Source: Bretschneidera sinensis (lineage: Eukaryota; Streptophyta; Magnoliopsida; Brassicales; Akaniaceae). From it: a stretch of 64,000 nt of DNA. This document shows positions 1-10,202 of the stretch, piece after piece (position 1 is the first letter of the stretch; each line of letters begins with the position of its first letter). The stretch is from contig CM043699.1 of the NCBI GenBank assembly GCA_023935145.1, positions 72,077,638-72,141,637 on the forward strand, in the 5' to 3' direction. The translations under genes were made by a program, and so were the position numbers. Under the pieces are notes generated by a model. That model made no database searches and was not told the origin of the DNA. It saw nothing but the letters and a program-made list of their open reading frames with translations.

Positions 1-14
1 ATGATGTTCTTGTT

Positions 15-3000
15 TTGTGCTCAAATGTGAGCAGGAGGCAAGGCAGTGGAAAGTGGATTCTTGATTCCGGGTGCACTTATCACATATGCCCTCACAAGGA
101 ATGGTTCAAGAATTTCAAAGAGATCAATGATGGAAGGGTCTTATTAGGGAATGACAATTCTTGCCAAGCGCGAGGGATTAGAGATATCCAATTGAGGATG
201 TTTGATGGAGTCACAAGGCTACTATGAAATGTGAGGTATCTTCCAAATTTGAAGAGAAATTTGATCTCATTGGGGCAGCTGGATTCCATGGGGTATACAT
301 GTAAAGTAGAGGGAAGAAAGATCAAGGTGGCCAAGGGATCATTGGTAGTGATCAAGGCAACAAGAAACGATGGACTCTATGAGATGATTGGAGAGACAAA
401 AATCAATGATCAAGTAGTAAGCTTGATGGCTGAGATGGACAAGGCAGCCCTTTGGCACACTCGTTTAGGACACATGGGCGAAAAGGGCCTACAAGTTCTT
501 AGCAAAGATGGTCTACTTGGAGTAGACAAAGTAGAGAAACTGGATTTTTGTGAAAGTTGCATTCTTGGGAAGCAACACCGGGTCAGCTTCAACACTAGAG
601 TGTACAAGTCTAAGGAGATTCTTGACTACATTCATTCGGACCTTTGGGGACCAGCAAGAACACTAACACAGGGAGGTAACTTTTACTTTCTATTTTTAAT
701 TGATGATTATTCAAGAAGAGTGTGGGTTTATATTCTTAGAAATAAATCGGATGCCTTGGATAAATTTTTTGTGTGGAAGAAGTTGCTAGAAACTCAAACG
801 GCTAGGGTAGTTAAGGCTTTACGAACCGGTAATGGCTTAGAATTTTGCAATAAGGATTTTGATAAATTCTGTGAATTAAATGGCATTTTAAGGCATAGAA
901 TGGTTGTAAAAACACCTCAGCAAAATGGAATTGCTGAAAGAATGAATAGAACCCTTATGGAAAAGGTTAGGTGCATGCTAATAGGATCCGGTTTACCAAA
1001 ATATTTTTGGGGAGAAGCTGTGGCTACAGCTACATACTTAGTGAATAGATCACCCTCTAGAGCTTTAGAGCTCAAGACTCCCATGAAGATGTGGAGTGGA
1101 AAACCCCCTGAATTAAACAACCTTAGGACTTTTGGGTGTGCTACATATGCACATCAAAAGGAAGATAAACTTAGCCCTAGATCTAGAAAATGTGTATTTT
1201 TAGGATATAGTGATGGGGTTAAGGGATATAGGTTGTGGTCCTTAGAAAAGAAGAGCATGAAACTGATTATAAGTAGGGATGTTATTTTTAATGAATTATT
1301 ATTTCCCTACTTGGAGAAAACTAACCTTGCAGGGGCTAGTGAGCAAACTAGTCCGAAAGTTGTGGAGCATCGCATCAAGGAGAACTTGGTTCAAGTAGAG
1401 CAAAAGAGGCAAGAGGCTTTAGACCAGGTAGAGCCTTTGGATGAAGGCTAAGCTCAAGAAACTCAAGAAGAGGCTGAACAAGAAGAGGTTGATGCAGCAA
1501 GTCGAAATGACTACCAACTCACAAGAGACCGGGGAAGGAGGGTGGTTAGACCACCTTTGAGATATGAGTTTGTGGATGCTAATGTAGCAGCTCCTTGGAT
1601 AGAAGGAGAGGTTGAACCAGAAACTTACATGGATGCCATGGAGTGTAAGGATTCATCAAAATGGCAGCTGGTTATGTTGGAAGAAATGGATTCTTTTATG
1701 AAGAACAACTCTTCGGAGTTGGTGCCCAAACCTGAAAAATAGAGAGTTGTGGATTGTAGATGGCTCTATAAGATCAAAGAAGGGAATACTCCAGGGGATG
1801 AAGTTTGATATAAAGCTAGGCTGGTGGCAAATGGGTTCACATAAAAAGAAGGCATAGATTTCACCCGAAATCTTCTCACCAGTTGTGAAGTACAAGACAA
1901 TACGGATAGTGTTAGCATTGGTGGTCCAATTTGATTGGGAAATTGAGCAAATGGATGTGAAGACAGTGCTCTTACATAGAGAGCTTGATGAGACCATTTT
2001 CATGAGGCAATCCAAAGGCTATGAGGAAGGAAGGCAGGGAGAGTTAGTGTGCAAATTGAAGAAATCTCTCTATGGCCTGAAGCAATCACCTCGGCAATGA
2101 AATAAGAAGTTTGATTCCTTTATAATTAGCTTGGGTTTCCTGAGGAGCTACAATGATTCGTGCTTGTACTATAAAGGGTAAAAGGTTGAGGAAGTAGTGA
2201 TCATCCTCATCTATGTTGATGATATGTTGCTGGTTGGAAGCAGCATGGAGAGGATAAAGAAATTGAAGGCTCAACTCAGTGAAGAGTTTGAGATGAAGGA
2301 TCTTGGCCATGCATAAAAGATCCATGGGATGTGTATCATCCAGGAAAGGGAGAGAAATAGATTGAAGATCTCTCAAACTTCCTATATAGAGAAGATGATA
2401 TCTAAATTCTCTATGGAAGATAGCAAACCAGTAAAGGTTCCCTTTGCTGGTCATTTCAAGTTCTCCAACGATCAATGTCCAAGATCAGAGGCGGAGAAGA
2501 AGGAAATGGAGAAAGTTTCTTAGTTTAATGCGGTTGGTTCTGTTATGTTCACCATAGTAAGCACTAGACCTAACATTGCTCATGCAATGAGTGTTCTTAG
2601 TAGGTTTATAAGTAATCCCGGAAAGGAGCATTGGCTTGGGATGAAGTGGTTGCTGAGGTACTTGAAGGGAAGCCCTGAAGTAGGGCTGGTTTATGAGAAG
2701 AGGGGTAAGTCCATCTGCCTTGAGGGTTTTGCGGATTTGGACTATGGAGCAGAGCGAGATAAAAGGAGATCGATTACCTTCTACTTCTTCAACTTAAATG
2801 GATGTTGTGTAAGTTGGAAGGCTCAGTTTCAGCCAGTGGTAACACTCTCAACAACCGAGGCTGAGTACATAGCGGCTACGGAGGCCATTAAGGAGGCTAT
2901 GTGGTGCAAAGGGATGCTTGAAGAGTTGAAGGTACTGGAGGAGTAGGTTATGGTGCTTTTGGATAGTCAAAGTGCATTGCACTTATGTAAGAATCAGGTG

Positions 3001-3183
3001 TTCCAAGAGAGGACAAAGCACATGGATGTTCGGTATCATTTCATTTGGGAAAATGTTACGAAAGGATGCATCCATGTGGATAAGGTAGCCATGGAAGAAA
3101 ATCCTGCGGATTTGGGTACTAAAGTTGTACCACTAAATAAGTTCAATCATTGCCTTGGACTACTTAGGATTGGAGTTGGTTAA
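15..3183 (+). pseudogene. copia gag-pol remnant: protease, integrase, RT, RNase H
   Basis: Reading in order: protease active site DSGCTYHICP (near 75-105); GAG-pre-integrase zinc finger with HTRLGH and CESC (about 453-570); integrase core with HSDLWGP and QQNGIAERMN; RT with YVDDMLLVG (about 2212-2238); RNase H with STTEAEYIA and DSQSALHL, ending near PADLGTKVV. Many lesions show it is dead: stops at 225-227, 1449-1451, 1740-1742, around 1808, 2098-2100, 2521-2523 and 2944-2946, and a frameshift near 1860-1890. The second catalytic Asp of integrase is also lost (LRTGNGLEF where the family has LRTDNG). In the cell such a protein would cut, copy and insert element cDNA; this copy could only serve as template. 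Confidence 0.93.
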
Positions 3184-3264
3184 TTGATGACTCAAGATGA
3201 GTTTGGATCCCCAAGCTCTCTAAAAAAATGGTTTGGGTTTAAACTCTTAGACAAAGGTAGAGAT

Positions 3265-3871
3265 TGTTGGTATTTGTCTAAGGTTTAAACATGTCTAAAC
3301 ATGGCCCAAAGATGGTTAAAGTCTAAATCAAGGTTGGAGGATTAAAGTTCAGTAAGTTAAAGGTTTGCACATATGTGTGTACATCACTTTGGAGCAAGGG
3401 AAGGGTAGATGCACTAGCGTGCGCACTTCTGCACACAAGCTGAAGGAGTGTGCGCACAGCTGGGTGAAGGGGCAGCATCATTGTGCACCACACCGCCCCT
3501 TCATTAGCAGCGCACCACACATAATGAAGGCTCTAGAAACACACCAGCACCACACCACCCATCTGTTAGCACCGCACTGTCTAGAAGGGGTGCTGCTTGA
3601 TGCGCACTAGCACAGCACCGCTCCCCACCAGCACCGCACTGCCCAGAGAGTGTGTAAAGGGACTCTACCCACCAGCACACTGCACCTTGTTGAGTGCCTA
3701 GGCGCTAGGTAAAGTAAAGCACATATGGACAGCCTATTTTAACCCTCTCTTAGGTGCGTGGGTGCGAGGTTGAAATGCACAGCACCACTTAGGAGTGATG
3801 GAGGGCCATGATTAAATGGTAATCATGATCAAAGGGTGAGGATTAAATCTCAAGAATGACCAAGAAGTGGG
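3265..3871 (+). repeat. 3' LTR of copia A, left part
   Basis: It starts TGTTGGTATTTG and is homologous in reverse complement to the LTR at 41293-42248. It holds a G+C-rich stretch (about 3400-3700) full of GCGCAC/GCACCAC words, which differs in length and order from the same zone of H. Cut by element B after GTGGG (3867-3871); it continues at 11577. Assembled length is 1079 bp against 956 bp in H. Confidence 0.9.
3867..3871. repeat. target-site duplication of B (GTGGG), left copy
   Basis: GTGGG at 3867-3871 is repeated at 11572-11576, directly outside the TG...CA ends of element B. A 5-bp duplication is usual for LTR elements and proves a single clean insertion. Confidence 0.95.
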
Positions 3872-4060
3872 TGATAGACACTTAAATATACATATTTAAG
3901 CCCCCTTATTTACAATTGTTAGATCCTTTATTACGTTAATTTGGAATCTTTTACTCCATTTGTGTGTTTTACATGTTTTTGTAGGGTCTTGGAGAAAAAG
4001 AAGCAGTTTTGGCACTTTAAGGAAGAAATCTAGAAGCCCTGGAGCACTTTCTGGACAAAT

Positions 4061-4153
4061 GGCGATCGAGCGCACATGCAATGCGATCGAGTGCACATAC
4101 GATCGTGCGCACACTTGTAGGATCGAGCGCAAGGACACATGCGATCGAGCGCA
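4061..4153 (+). promoter_or_regulatory. array of TGCGATCGAGCGCA-like motifs in U3 of B 5' LTR
   Basis: Five near-copies of a 12-14 bp near-palindrome, separated by 5-12 bp, lie 145-240 bp upstream of the first TATA box. The 3' LTR has six copies (about 10392-10503). A regulatory role is inferred from position only. Confidence 0.55.
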
Positions 4154-4193
4154 AATGTACAGGCGTGAATAGTAAACTGCAGAACCCTATTTT

Positions 4194-5267
4194 GGAAATA
4201 ACCCTATTTTGGAAATAACTCTATTTTGGAAATAAAGGAGTTTTGTGTTTTAGGAAATTTTAGAAACTCATGAGTCTATTAGGACTTCTCAAAGACCTAT
4301 AAATACACTTGTAAAATCACACACAAAAACACACCTTAGATAGTAAACACTTTTCTCTTTTATTTTACTTGGAGTGGAGAGCTTGGGAGAGACTTGACGC
4401 CTCTTCTCTCGGGTTTATTCTTCTCCCTTATGTTTAGTTTAATTATGTTTACTTCAGTTAGTATGTGTAACTAACTCTCTTATAGGGCTCGATTGAAGCC
4501 CTAGTTATGCATTCCCATATTTTTATTCATTGATTAAATCTTTGCATAGCTTATTATGTTACTTAACTTGATTAACACCTGTGCTTATTTAAATTCCTCA
4601 TATATATGTGTAAGGCCAACGTATGCATGTGGTATGGATGGGTTAGTTAGATCAATTTGGATGTTTGAGTCCTGGGTCTAACATCAGTAACAAGGGACCA
4701 TCTTATCCGGATACCCGGGTTAATCAATTTGGAAATAACCCTATTTTGGAAATAACTCTATTTTGGAAATAAAGGAGTTTTGTGTTTTAGGAAAGTTTAG
4801 AAACTCATGAGTCTATTAGGACTTCTCAAAGATCTATAAATACACTTGTAAACTCACACACAAAAACACACCTTAGATAGTAAACACTTTTCTCTTTTCT
4901 TTTACTTGGAGTGGAGAGCTTGGGAGAGAATTGACGCCTCTTCTCTCGGGTTTATTCTTCTCCCTTATGTTTAGTTTAATTATGTTTACTTCAGTTAGTA
5001 TGTGTAACTAACTCTCTTATAGGGCTCGATTGAAGCCCTAATTATGCATTCCCATATTTTTATTCATTGATTAAATCTTTGCATAGCTTATTATGTTACT
5101 TAACTTGATTAACACCTGTGCTTATTTAAATTCCTCATATGTATGTGTAAGGCCAACGTATGCATGTGGTATGGATGGGTTAGTTAGATCAATTTGGATG
5201 ACCGAGTCTTGGGTCTAACATTAGTAACAAGGGACCATCTTATCCGGATACCCGGATTAATCAACAT
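4194..5267 (+). repeat. 537-bp tandem duplication inside B 5' LTR
   Basis: GGAAATAACCCTATTTTGG at 4194 recurs at 4731 and the following sequence matches for about 530 bp. The 3' LTR has a single copy, so the duplication arose after insertion or was not copied to both LTRs. The junction at 4721-4735 joins ATCAATTT to GGAAATAACC. Confidence 0.92.
4298..4305 (+). promoter_or_regulatory. TATA box of B 5' LTR, first copy
   Basis: TATAAATA at 4298 with a second identical copy at 4835 from the tandem duplication; the 3' LTR has it at 10646-10653. It lies in A+T-rich sequence at the expected place for the U3/R boundary. Confidence 0.6.
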
Positions 5268-5766
5268 GGGAAACCGGGAGTAGATACCATGCCCTAGGTC
5301 TCATGTGGTTGTCGATTTCCACAGTACCTATGTTTTCTTAAGGAACAACTCAAGCAGATACCATGCTGAATCCCTTAAGGAAGAAAAGAGTTAGAGTAGA
5401 TACCATGCCTAACTCGTTGCTTAGGGAAATCAATAGCTTAAGGAGTAGATACCATGCCCTTAGGTTGGCAACTAGTAGGTACACATAATAAGGCTAGAGC
5501 ACTGATACCTTATACAAAATCAGGAATGTATGACTAGTGGTGGATATCAAAGCCCTATGTCTTTATTATTATCGAATCACCCTTCAGTTTATTATTTCTA
5601 TCTTTTTACATTGCAAATATAATTCTAAATCGAACTTTACCAATCCCTGTGGAGATGATCTTGCATTCGCACACTATGCTACACTATTGACCTTGTGCAC
5701 TTGCAAGTAAAACAAAGTCCGATCATTCACCTATTTATTTAGGTATATTATCGCACAACAAGTTTT

Positions 5767-5784
5767 TGGCACCGTTGCCGGGGA
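5767..5784 (+). other. primer-binding site, tRNA-Asp type
   Basis: TGGCACCGTTGCCGGGGA, six bases after the LTR end. It is complementary to the 3' end of plant tRNA-Asp (CCCCGGCAACGGCGCCA) with one mismatch. This is the start site for minus-strand DNA synthesis. Confidence 0.9.
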
Positions 5785-5926
5785 TTGCGCTAAAAGTTCC
5801 TTTTAGGATTACTTTCATTTTATCATTGTTATTATTTTATTTTTACAATCTTTTATCAAAACTTAATCAAAATTGTTTTATCTTTCAGGTACTTCACGAA
5901 ACCCTACTTGCACTTTCTGTGGAATT

Positions 5927-5962
5927 TGCGATCGATCGCAAGCTTCTGTGCGATCGAGCGCA
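5927..5962 (+). other. two palindromic motifs in the B leader
   Basis: TGCGATCGATCGCA (5927-5940, a perfect palindrome) and TGCGATCGAGCGCA (5949-5962) lie between the primer site and the gag start, the same motif family as in the LTR arrays. Confidence 0.6.
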
Positions 5963-6027
5963 TTTAGGGCAGAGAGTACCCGAGCAACAGAGTTGCACTG
6001 CTGCACTAAAACTGGTTTTTTTGCTTT

Positions 6028-8634
6028 ATGCACGGACTTCGATCTCGACATCCGGAATTCTTTTCCCTCGATCCTGAGCTTGAACGGACCATCCAAGAAA
6101 GGCTTAGGGACAACTTTGAGGAGAACAAAGGAGAAATCGAGAACGAAACACAAATGGCGGAACAGCTCGAAAACCAGCAACCACCTGCACGAGTTCCAAT
6201 GAAGCAATCCTTCATCCCTCGGAACATCGATCAACCATCATGCATCGCATATCAACCTGAGGCAGTGGGAAATTATTACATATCTCCGCAAATCTTGAAT
6301 GACTTGACGCATTTTAGGGGAACTCCTAATGAAGATCCACACTTACATCTCCGAGAATTTTTTGATCTTTTCCAGCACATACAAGGACTAGACCAAGAAG
6401 GAATAAGGTTAATTCTATTCCCTTTTTCCTTGAAAGATAATGCTAAACTTTGGTATAATTCCTTGCCTGCAGTTTCCATCCACACTTGGGAGGAGTTAGC
6501 AAGCAAATTCTTGAGGAAATTCTTCCCAGCCCAAAAGACAAGACAAATGAGGAAGGAGATCCAATCCTTCCAACAAAAGGATGGGGACCTTTTTTTCGAA
6601 GCATGGGGACACTTCAATGAATTGCTACTCAAATGCCCACATCACAACCTACCTCAAGATGAACTGGTACAAGCATTCTACGAAGGTTTAAATGATACTA
6701 ATAAATGTATTGTTGATTCAGGTTGTGGAGGAGTCCTTATAGAGAAAAGCAGCGAAGAGGCAATGGAACTGTTTGAAACCCTCAGCGAACACACTCAGCA
6801 ATTCTCCTCTCAAGGTAGACATATAACCAAAGGTAAAGGTATATATGAGGTAAATACGAATGAAGGATCTTCCCCTCAAATGGCTGCAATGGAAAGAAAA
6901 CTAGATTTATTGGTAAAAGCCATGGCTGCTCAAACTACCTCAGCTACACCACTACAGGTATGTTCGATATGCTCTCAATATGATCACAATACTAATGCTT
7001 GTCCGTTATCTGCAGATCCGGAGCAAGCAAATTATGTGGGACCCAACAACTATCCGCCAAGGAATAACCCATATGAAAACACCTACAACCCTGGATGGCG
7101 GAATCACCCAAATTTCTCATGGAGCAACAATCAAAACAACCAAGGACAGCAACGAAATCAGCAGCCCACTGCCCATGCTAATTCTGAACCAAAAAAAAAC
7201 GACCTCGAAAGTCTAGTAAGACAACTGGTGATGTCACAAGAACAGTTCATGACTCAGCAAAAACAAACCAATGCGGCACATGAGCAAGCAATTCAAATAC
7301 TAGAGGTACAAATGGGACAATTAGCTAAAGAGCTCAGTAGCAGAAAGAAAGGAGAGCTCCCAGCTCAAACACTACCCAACCCTGGTGGGCATCAAAAACT
7401 AAAAGTTGTCACAACCTTAAGAAATGGCAAGGTGACTGGATCCGAGGATTTGGCAGTAGCATCCAAAGAAACATCATCAAGGGTAAGTGAGACGGAGAAG
7501 GTGAATGCTCCACCCTTCCCGTAAAGGTTAGTAAAACAGAAGAAAGATAAATTGTTTGATATCTTTGAAACTTTGAGAAAAGTAGAAATTAACATTCCCT
7601 TATTAGATGCAATTAAACAAATCTCTTCCTATGCTAAATTTTTAAAAGATTGTTGCACTAATAAAAGAAAGTTTCAAGAACATGAAACAGTGGCTCTAAC
7701 TGAAGAGGTAAGTGCGATTTTGTTAAGAAAACTACCACCAAAACTAAAAGATCCGGGTAGTTTTACTGTTCCCTGTAGGATAGGTGATCAGTTGTTTGAG
7801 AAAGCATTACTAGATTTAGGAGCAAGTGTCAATTTGCTACCATACATAGTAGTTGAAAAGCTAGATTTGGGGGAGCTTCAACCAACCTCTATCACTTTGC
7901 AATTGGCAGATAGAAGCATCAAAAGACCTAGAGGTATACTTGAAGATGTATTGGTAAAGGTAGGAGAGTTTATTTTGCCTGCTGACTTCATTGTGTTAGA
8001 TATGGAAGAATGCCCTATGCCATTACCTCTGCCCATCATCTTAGGAAGACCCTTCATGAGGACGGCTGATACAATAATTAATGTAAAAAAGGGTATTGTA
8101 AGTATGACGGTAAATGGTGAGATAATAGAATTTAAGATATTTGATGCAATGAAATTACCCCAAGATGATAATGATGATGAATGTGTTAATGAATTTTTTA
8201 TGCAAAGTGCTATCAAGCAAGCTTTTCAGGTTTATCACATTGATCCATTGGAGGCCGCCCTCACCCATAGCTTCACAGGACCTGATATTGAGCCAGCATT
8301 AGACACTGTCTATGATGACATTTTTGAAGTCGTGCACCTCCTTGAAGCCTCTCCAAAGTATCCAAGTAAGTTCACTCCTCCGTTTGAAAATCTTGAGCAT
8401 ACTAATACTACTTTTCTCTCATCTATTATCCAGGCACCAAACTTAGAATTGCAGCAGTTGCCTGCAAGAAATCAGACCTTCACAGTACATGGACACAAAG
8501 TCTCACCACACTCAGAAATTATAGTGCAACCAAGGGATGAAGATTTAACACCCCAAATTATTCAGTATGCAACAGCAACCATAGCACCTAAGCCACATGC
8601 AGTGAATTTTAAGTACTCTTTTCCAAAAGACTAA
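6028..8634 (+). pseudogene. gag-aspartic protease of element B, one nonsense mutation
   Basis: One frame from ATG 6028 to TAA 8634, broken only by TAA at 7522-7524; the C copy has CAA at the matching codon, so this is a C-to-T change. Residues about 120-235 form the retrotransposon Gag domain (FPFSLKDNAKLWYN, KFFPAQKTRQMRKEI). A CCHC knuckle, CSICSQYDHNTNACP, lies near residue 312, then NPGWRNHPNFSW. The protease has LLDLGASVNLL (about 7807-7840) and the flap-side ILGRPFM (about 8038-8058). Gag would form the particle and the protease would cut it. The frame ends after the protease with no RT. Confidence 0.93.
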
Positions 8635-8896
8635 ATGATGAAGCTACTATAGAGAGCATTTGAGTAGTTCAGACTTTGATAAACGTGTAGCTCAAGTGCC
8701 TCTATTGAGGTCAGTGGCAGTAAAACCCCTGAGTACGCACTCTCTGCCACAAGTGCGATCGAGTGCACTTCACAGTGCGATCGAGTGCACATTGGACAGC
8801 AACTTGCCATGATTCCTAAACTGTCAACCTCCACCTCCTGCACCCGGTTCCTTCTCGACTGCACCACTTGGAGACCAGTAGTGAGAGAGTACCACG

Positions 8897-8957
8897 TCTG
8901 GCTGAAGACGTTAAACCTAGTGCTCATGGGAGGCACCCCAAAGCATATCCTTTTCAT
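8897..8957 (+). other. conserved post-coding block, B copy
   Basis: Starts TCTGGCTGAAGACGTTAAAC, then GCTCATGGGAGGCACCCCA, then CATATCCTTTT. Near-identical blocks follow the coding region in C, D, E, F and G. It can form a hairpin of stem TGGG/CCCA with a six-base loop AGGCAC (8927-8940). Confidence 0.85.
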
Positions 8958-9145
8958 AGTTTATTATTAGTATTTCATAGTTTACTTTTCTATTGTTGTT
9001 TGTTACTTATTTTCCATTTTATGTCTGTTTTTCTTTCTTTTTCGAGGACAACGTGAGTGCATCAAGTTGAAGTTTGGGGGTGTGCTACGAGCCATGTCAG
9101 CCATCAGTTCTCCATCTCCCAGGTCAGCTCCTTCCATGCTATTCA

Positions 9146-9180
9146 CACATTGGGGACAATGTGCAATTTAAGTTTGGGGG
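9146..9180 (+). other. internal hairpin plus polypurine cassette, B copy
   Basis: A perfect inverted repeat, CACATTG (9146-9152), loop GGGA, CAATGTG (9157-9163), then six bases and AAGTTTGGGGG (9170-9180). The G tract is identical to the tract next to the 3' LTR. A related tract lies at 9071-9081. Confidence 0.8.
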
Positions 9181-9599
9181 TATGGGGACACATTCACACA
9201 CTCACTATGTCCCACATTTTTTTTGTTGTTTTGTTATTATTTTCATAGATAAATGTTTGTTCATTATGTCCAATAAACTTTTTATGATCTAAACAAAATG
9301 TTATGATTTGTCTTCATCAGTGAGCTTAACACTTTGAACATATAGGTCAATAAACAAGTTTTGAACCTAGATCACTGCCCTTTTGGCATTTAAGAATTCA
9401 CAAGTTTAACTTGAACTATCACGAGCACATTAGCACATAGCTGTGTGGGGTATGACATGTTATTTGGATTGGTATGTTTCTTTTGCTTGATTGTGAACTA
9501 GATGACCTATTAGATTGACATTTTGGCATATAAAAATAGAAAAGATTGATTCGTGCTCAAAAAGAAAAAAATGCTCCTAATGATCAATAAAAACAAATT

Positions 9600-9830
9600 T
9601 TCCGTTGAGTAACTGGCCCTCTTGCCTCAGTAAGCATTGAGTGTCACGTCAAAAGGTGGAAAATTCTAAACGGTAGCATAAAAATCAGTTAGTTTCGTAG
9701 CCTTGTTGACTTGAGCCAGTAAGTCCTTAGGGGTGTCTTTACACCCAATGCCCTAAAACCATCTGGTTTGGGAGTCATTGGCTAAACTCTCGTTACACGA
9801 GTCAACAAGAAAGCTTAAGGGAACTAACCT
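9600..9830 (+). other. conserved non-coding block with small stem-loops, B copy
   Basis: Shared, in the element's own orientation, with D (about 30430-30700), E (44110-44335) and G (56770-57005). Visible stems include GGGTGT/ACACCC with loop CTTT (9731-9746), an alternative TTAGGG/CCCTAA pairing (9727-9732 with 9751-9756), and AAACC/GGTTT with loop ATCT (9756-9769). Confidence 0.65.
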
Positions 9831-10164
9831 GGCAAAAATCTCGCAAATAAAAGACTATGCCATATTTGTTAACTCTAATAGGAAGTTTGGTGAATCTTGA
9901 GTCATCGAAACACTACCCATTTGAATATCTTGGAAACTCAATCTTTTATGTGCTAGTCACCACACACCAAAGTCAAACTTGTGATATCTTAAAACACCTC
10001 GTGAATATGATTTACGTTCAAAACTCTTATTCATTGCAGATATATGTTTACACTTGTTAAGCTTGCTCATGAATGCGCATCATAGTTTTGTGTAAAATCT
10101 ATATTTTTGATTGACACTATGAACATTGGATTTATCTATATTTTCGTTTTAGTTTTTAATTTAG

Positions 10165-10200
10165 TATTGCTAAGGGACTAGCAATATGTAAGTTTGGGGG
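10165..10200 (+). other. hairpin and polypurine tract before B 3' LTR
   Basis: Stem TATTGCTA (10165-10172), loop AGGGAC, stem TAGCAATA (10179-10186), three bases, then AAGTTTGGGGG (10190-10200). The tract is two bases from the LTR, the expected place for the plus-strand primer. Confidence 0.88.
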
Positions 10201-10202
10201 TG

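Larger units (their letters stand above)
3872..5760 (+). repeat. 5' LTR of B with internal duplication
   Basis: Starts TGATAGACACTT and ends ATCGCACAACA. It is 1889 bp against 1369 bp for the 3' LTR. The excess is a 537-bp tandem duplication (4194-4730 and 4731-5267), which repeats the promoter region. An array of TGCGATCGAGCGCA-like motifs lies at 4061-4153. Confidence 0.94.
8635..10202 (+). other. 3' non-coding region of B
   Basis: No credible gene in 1.57 kb. It holds, in order: two TGCGATCGAGTGCA motifs (8752-8791); a short remnant similar to the 3' end of the extra gene of element C (about 8820-8895); the conserved post-coding block (8897-8957); three AAGTTTGGGGG tracts, two with hairpins; and a block of small stem-loops (about 9600-9830) shared with D, E and G. 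Confidence 0.8.

Noticed and set aside
8635..10202. A possible env-like gene downstream of gag-protease, as in some Athila elements
   Set aside because: No frame of useful length, no signal peptide or membrane segments, and the conserved parts look like RNA structure.
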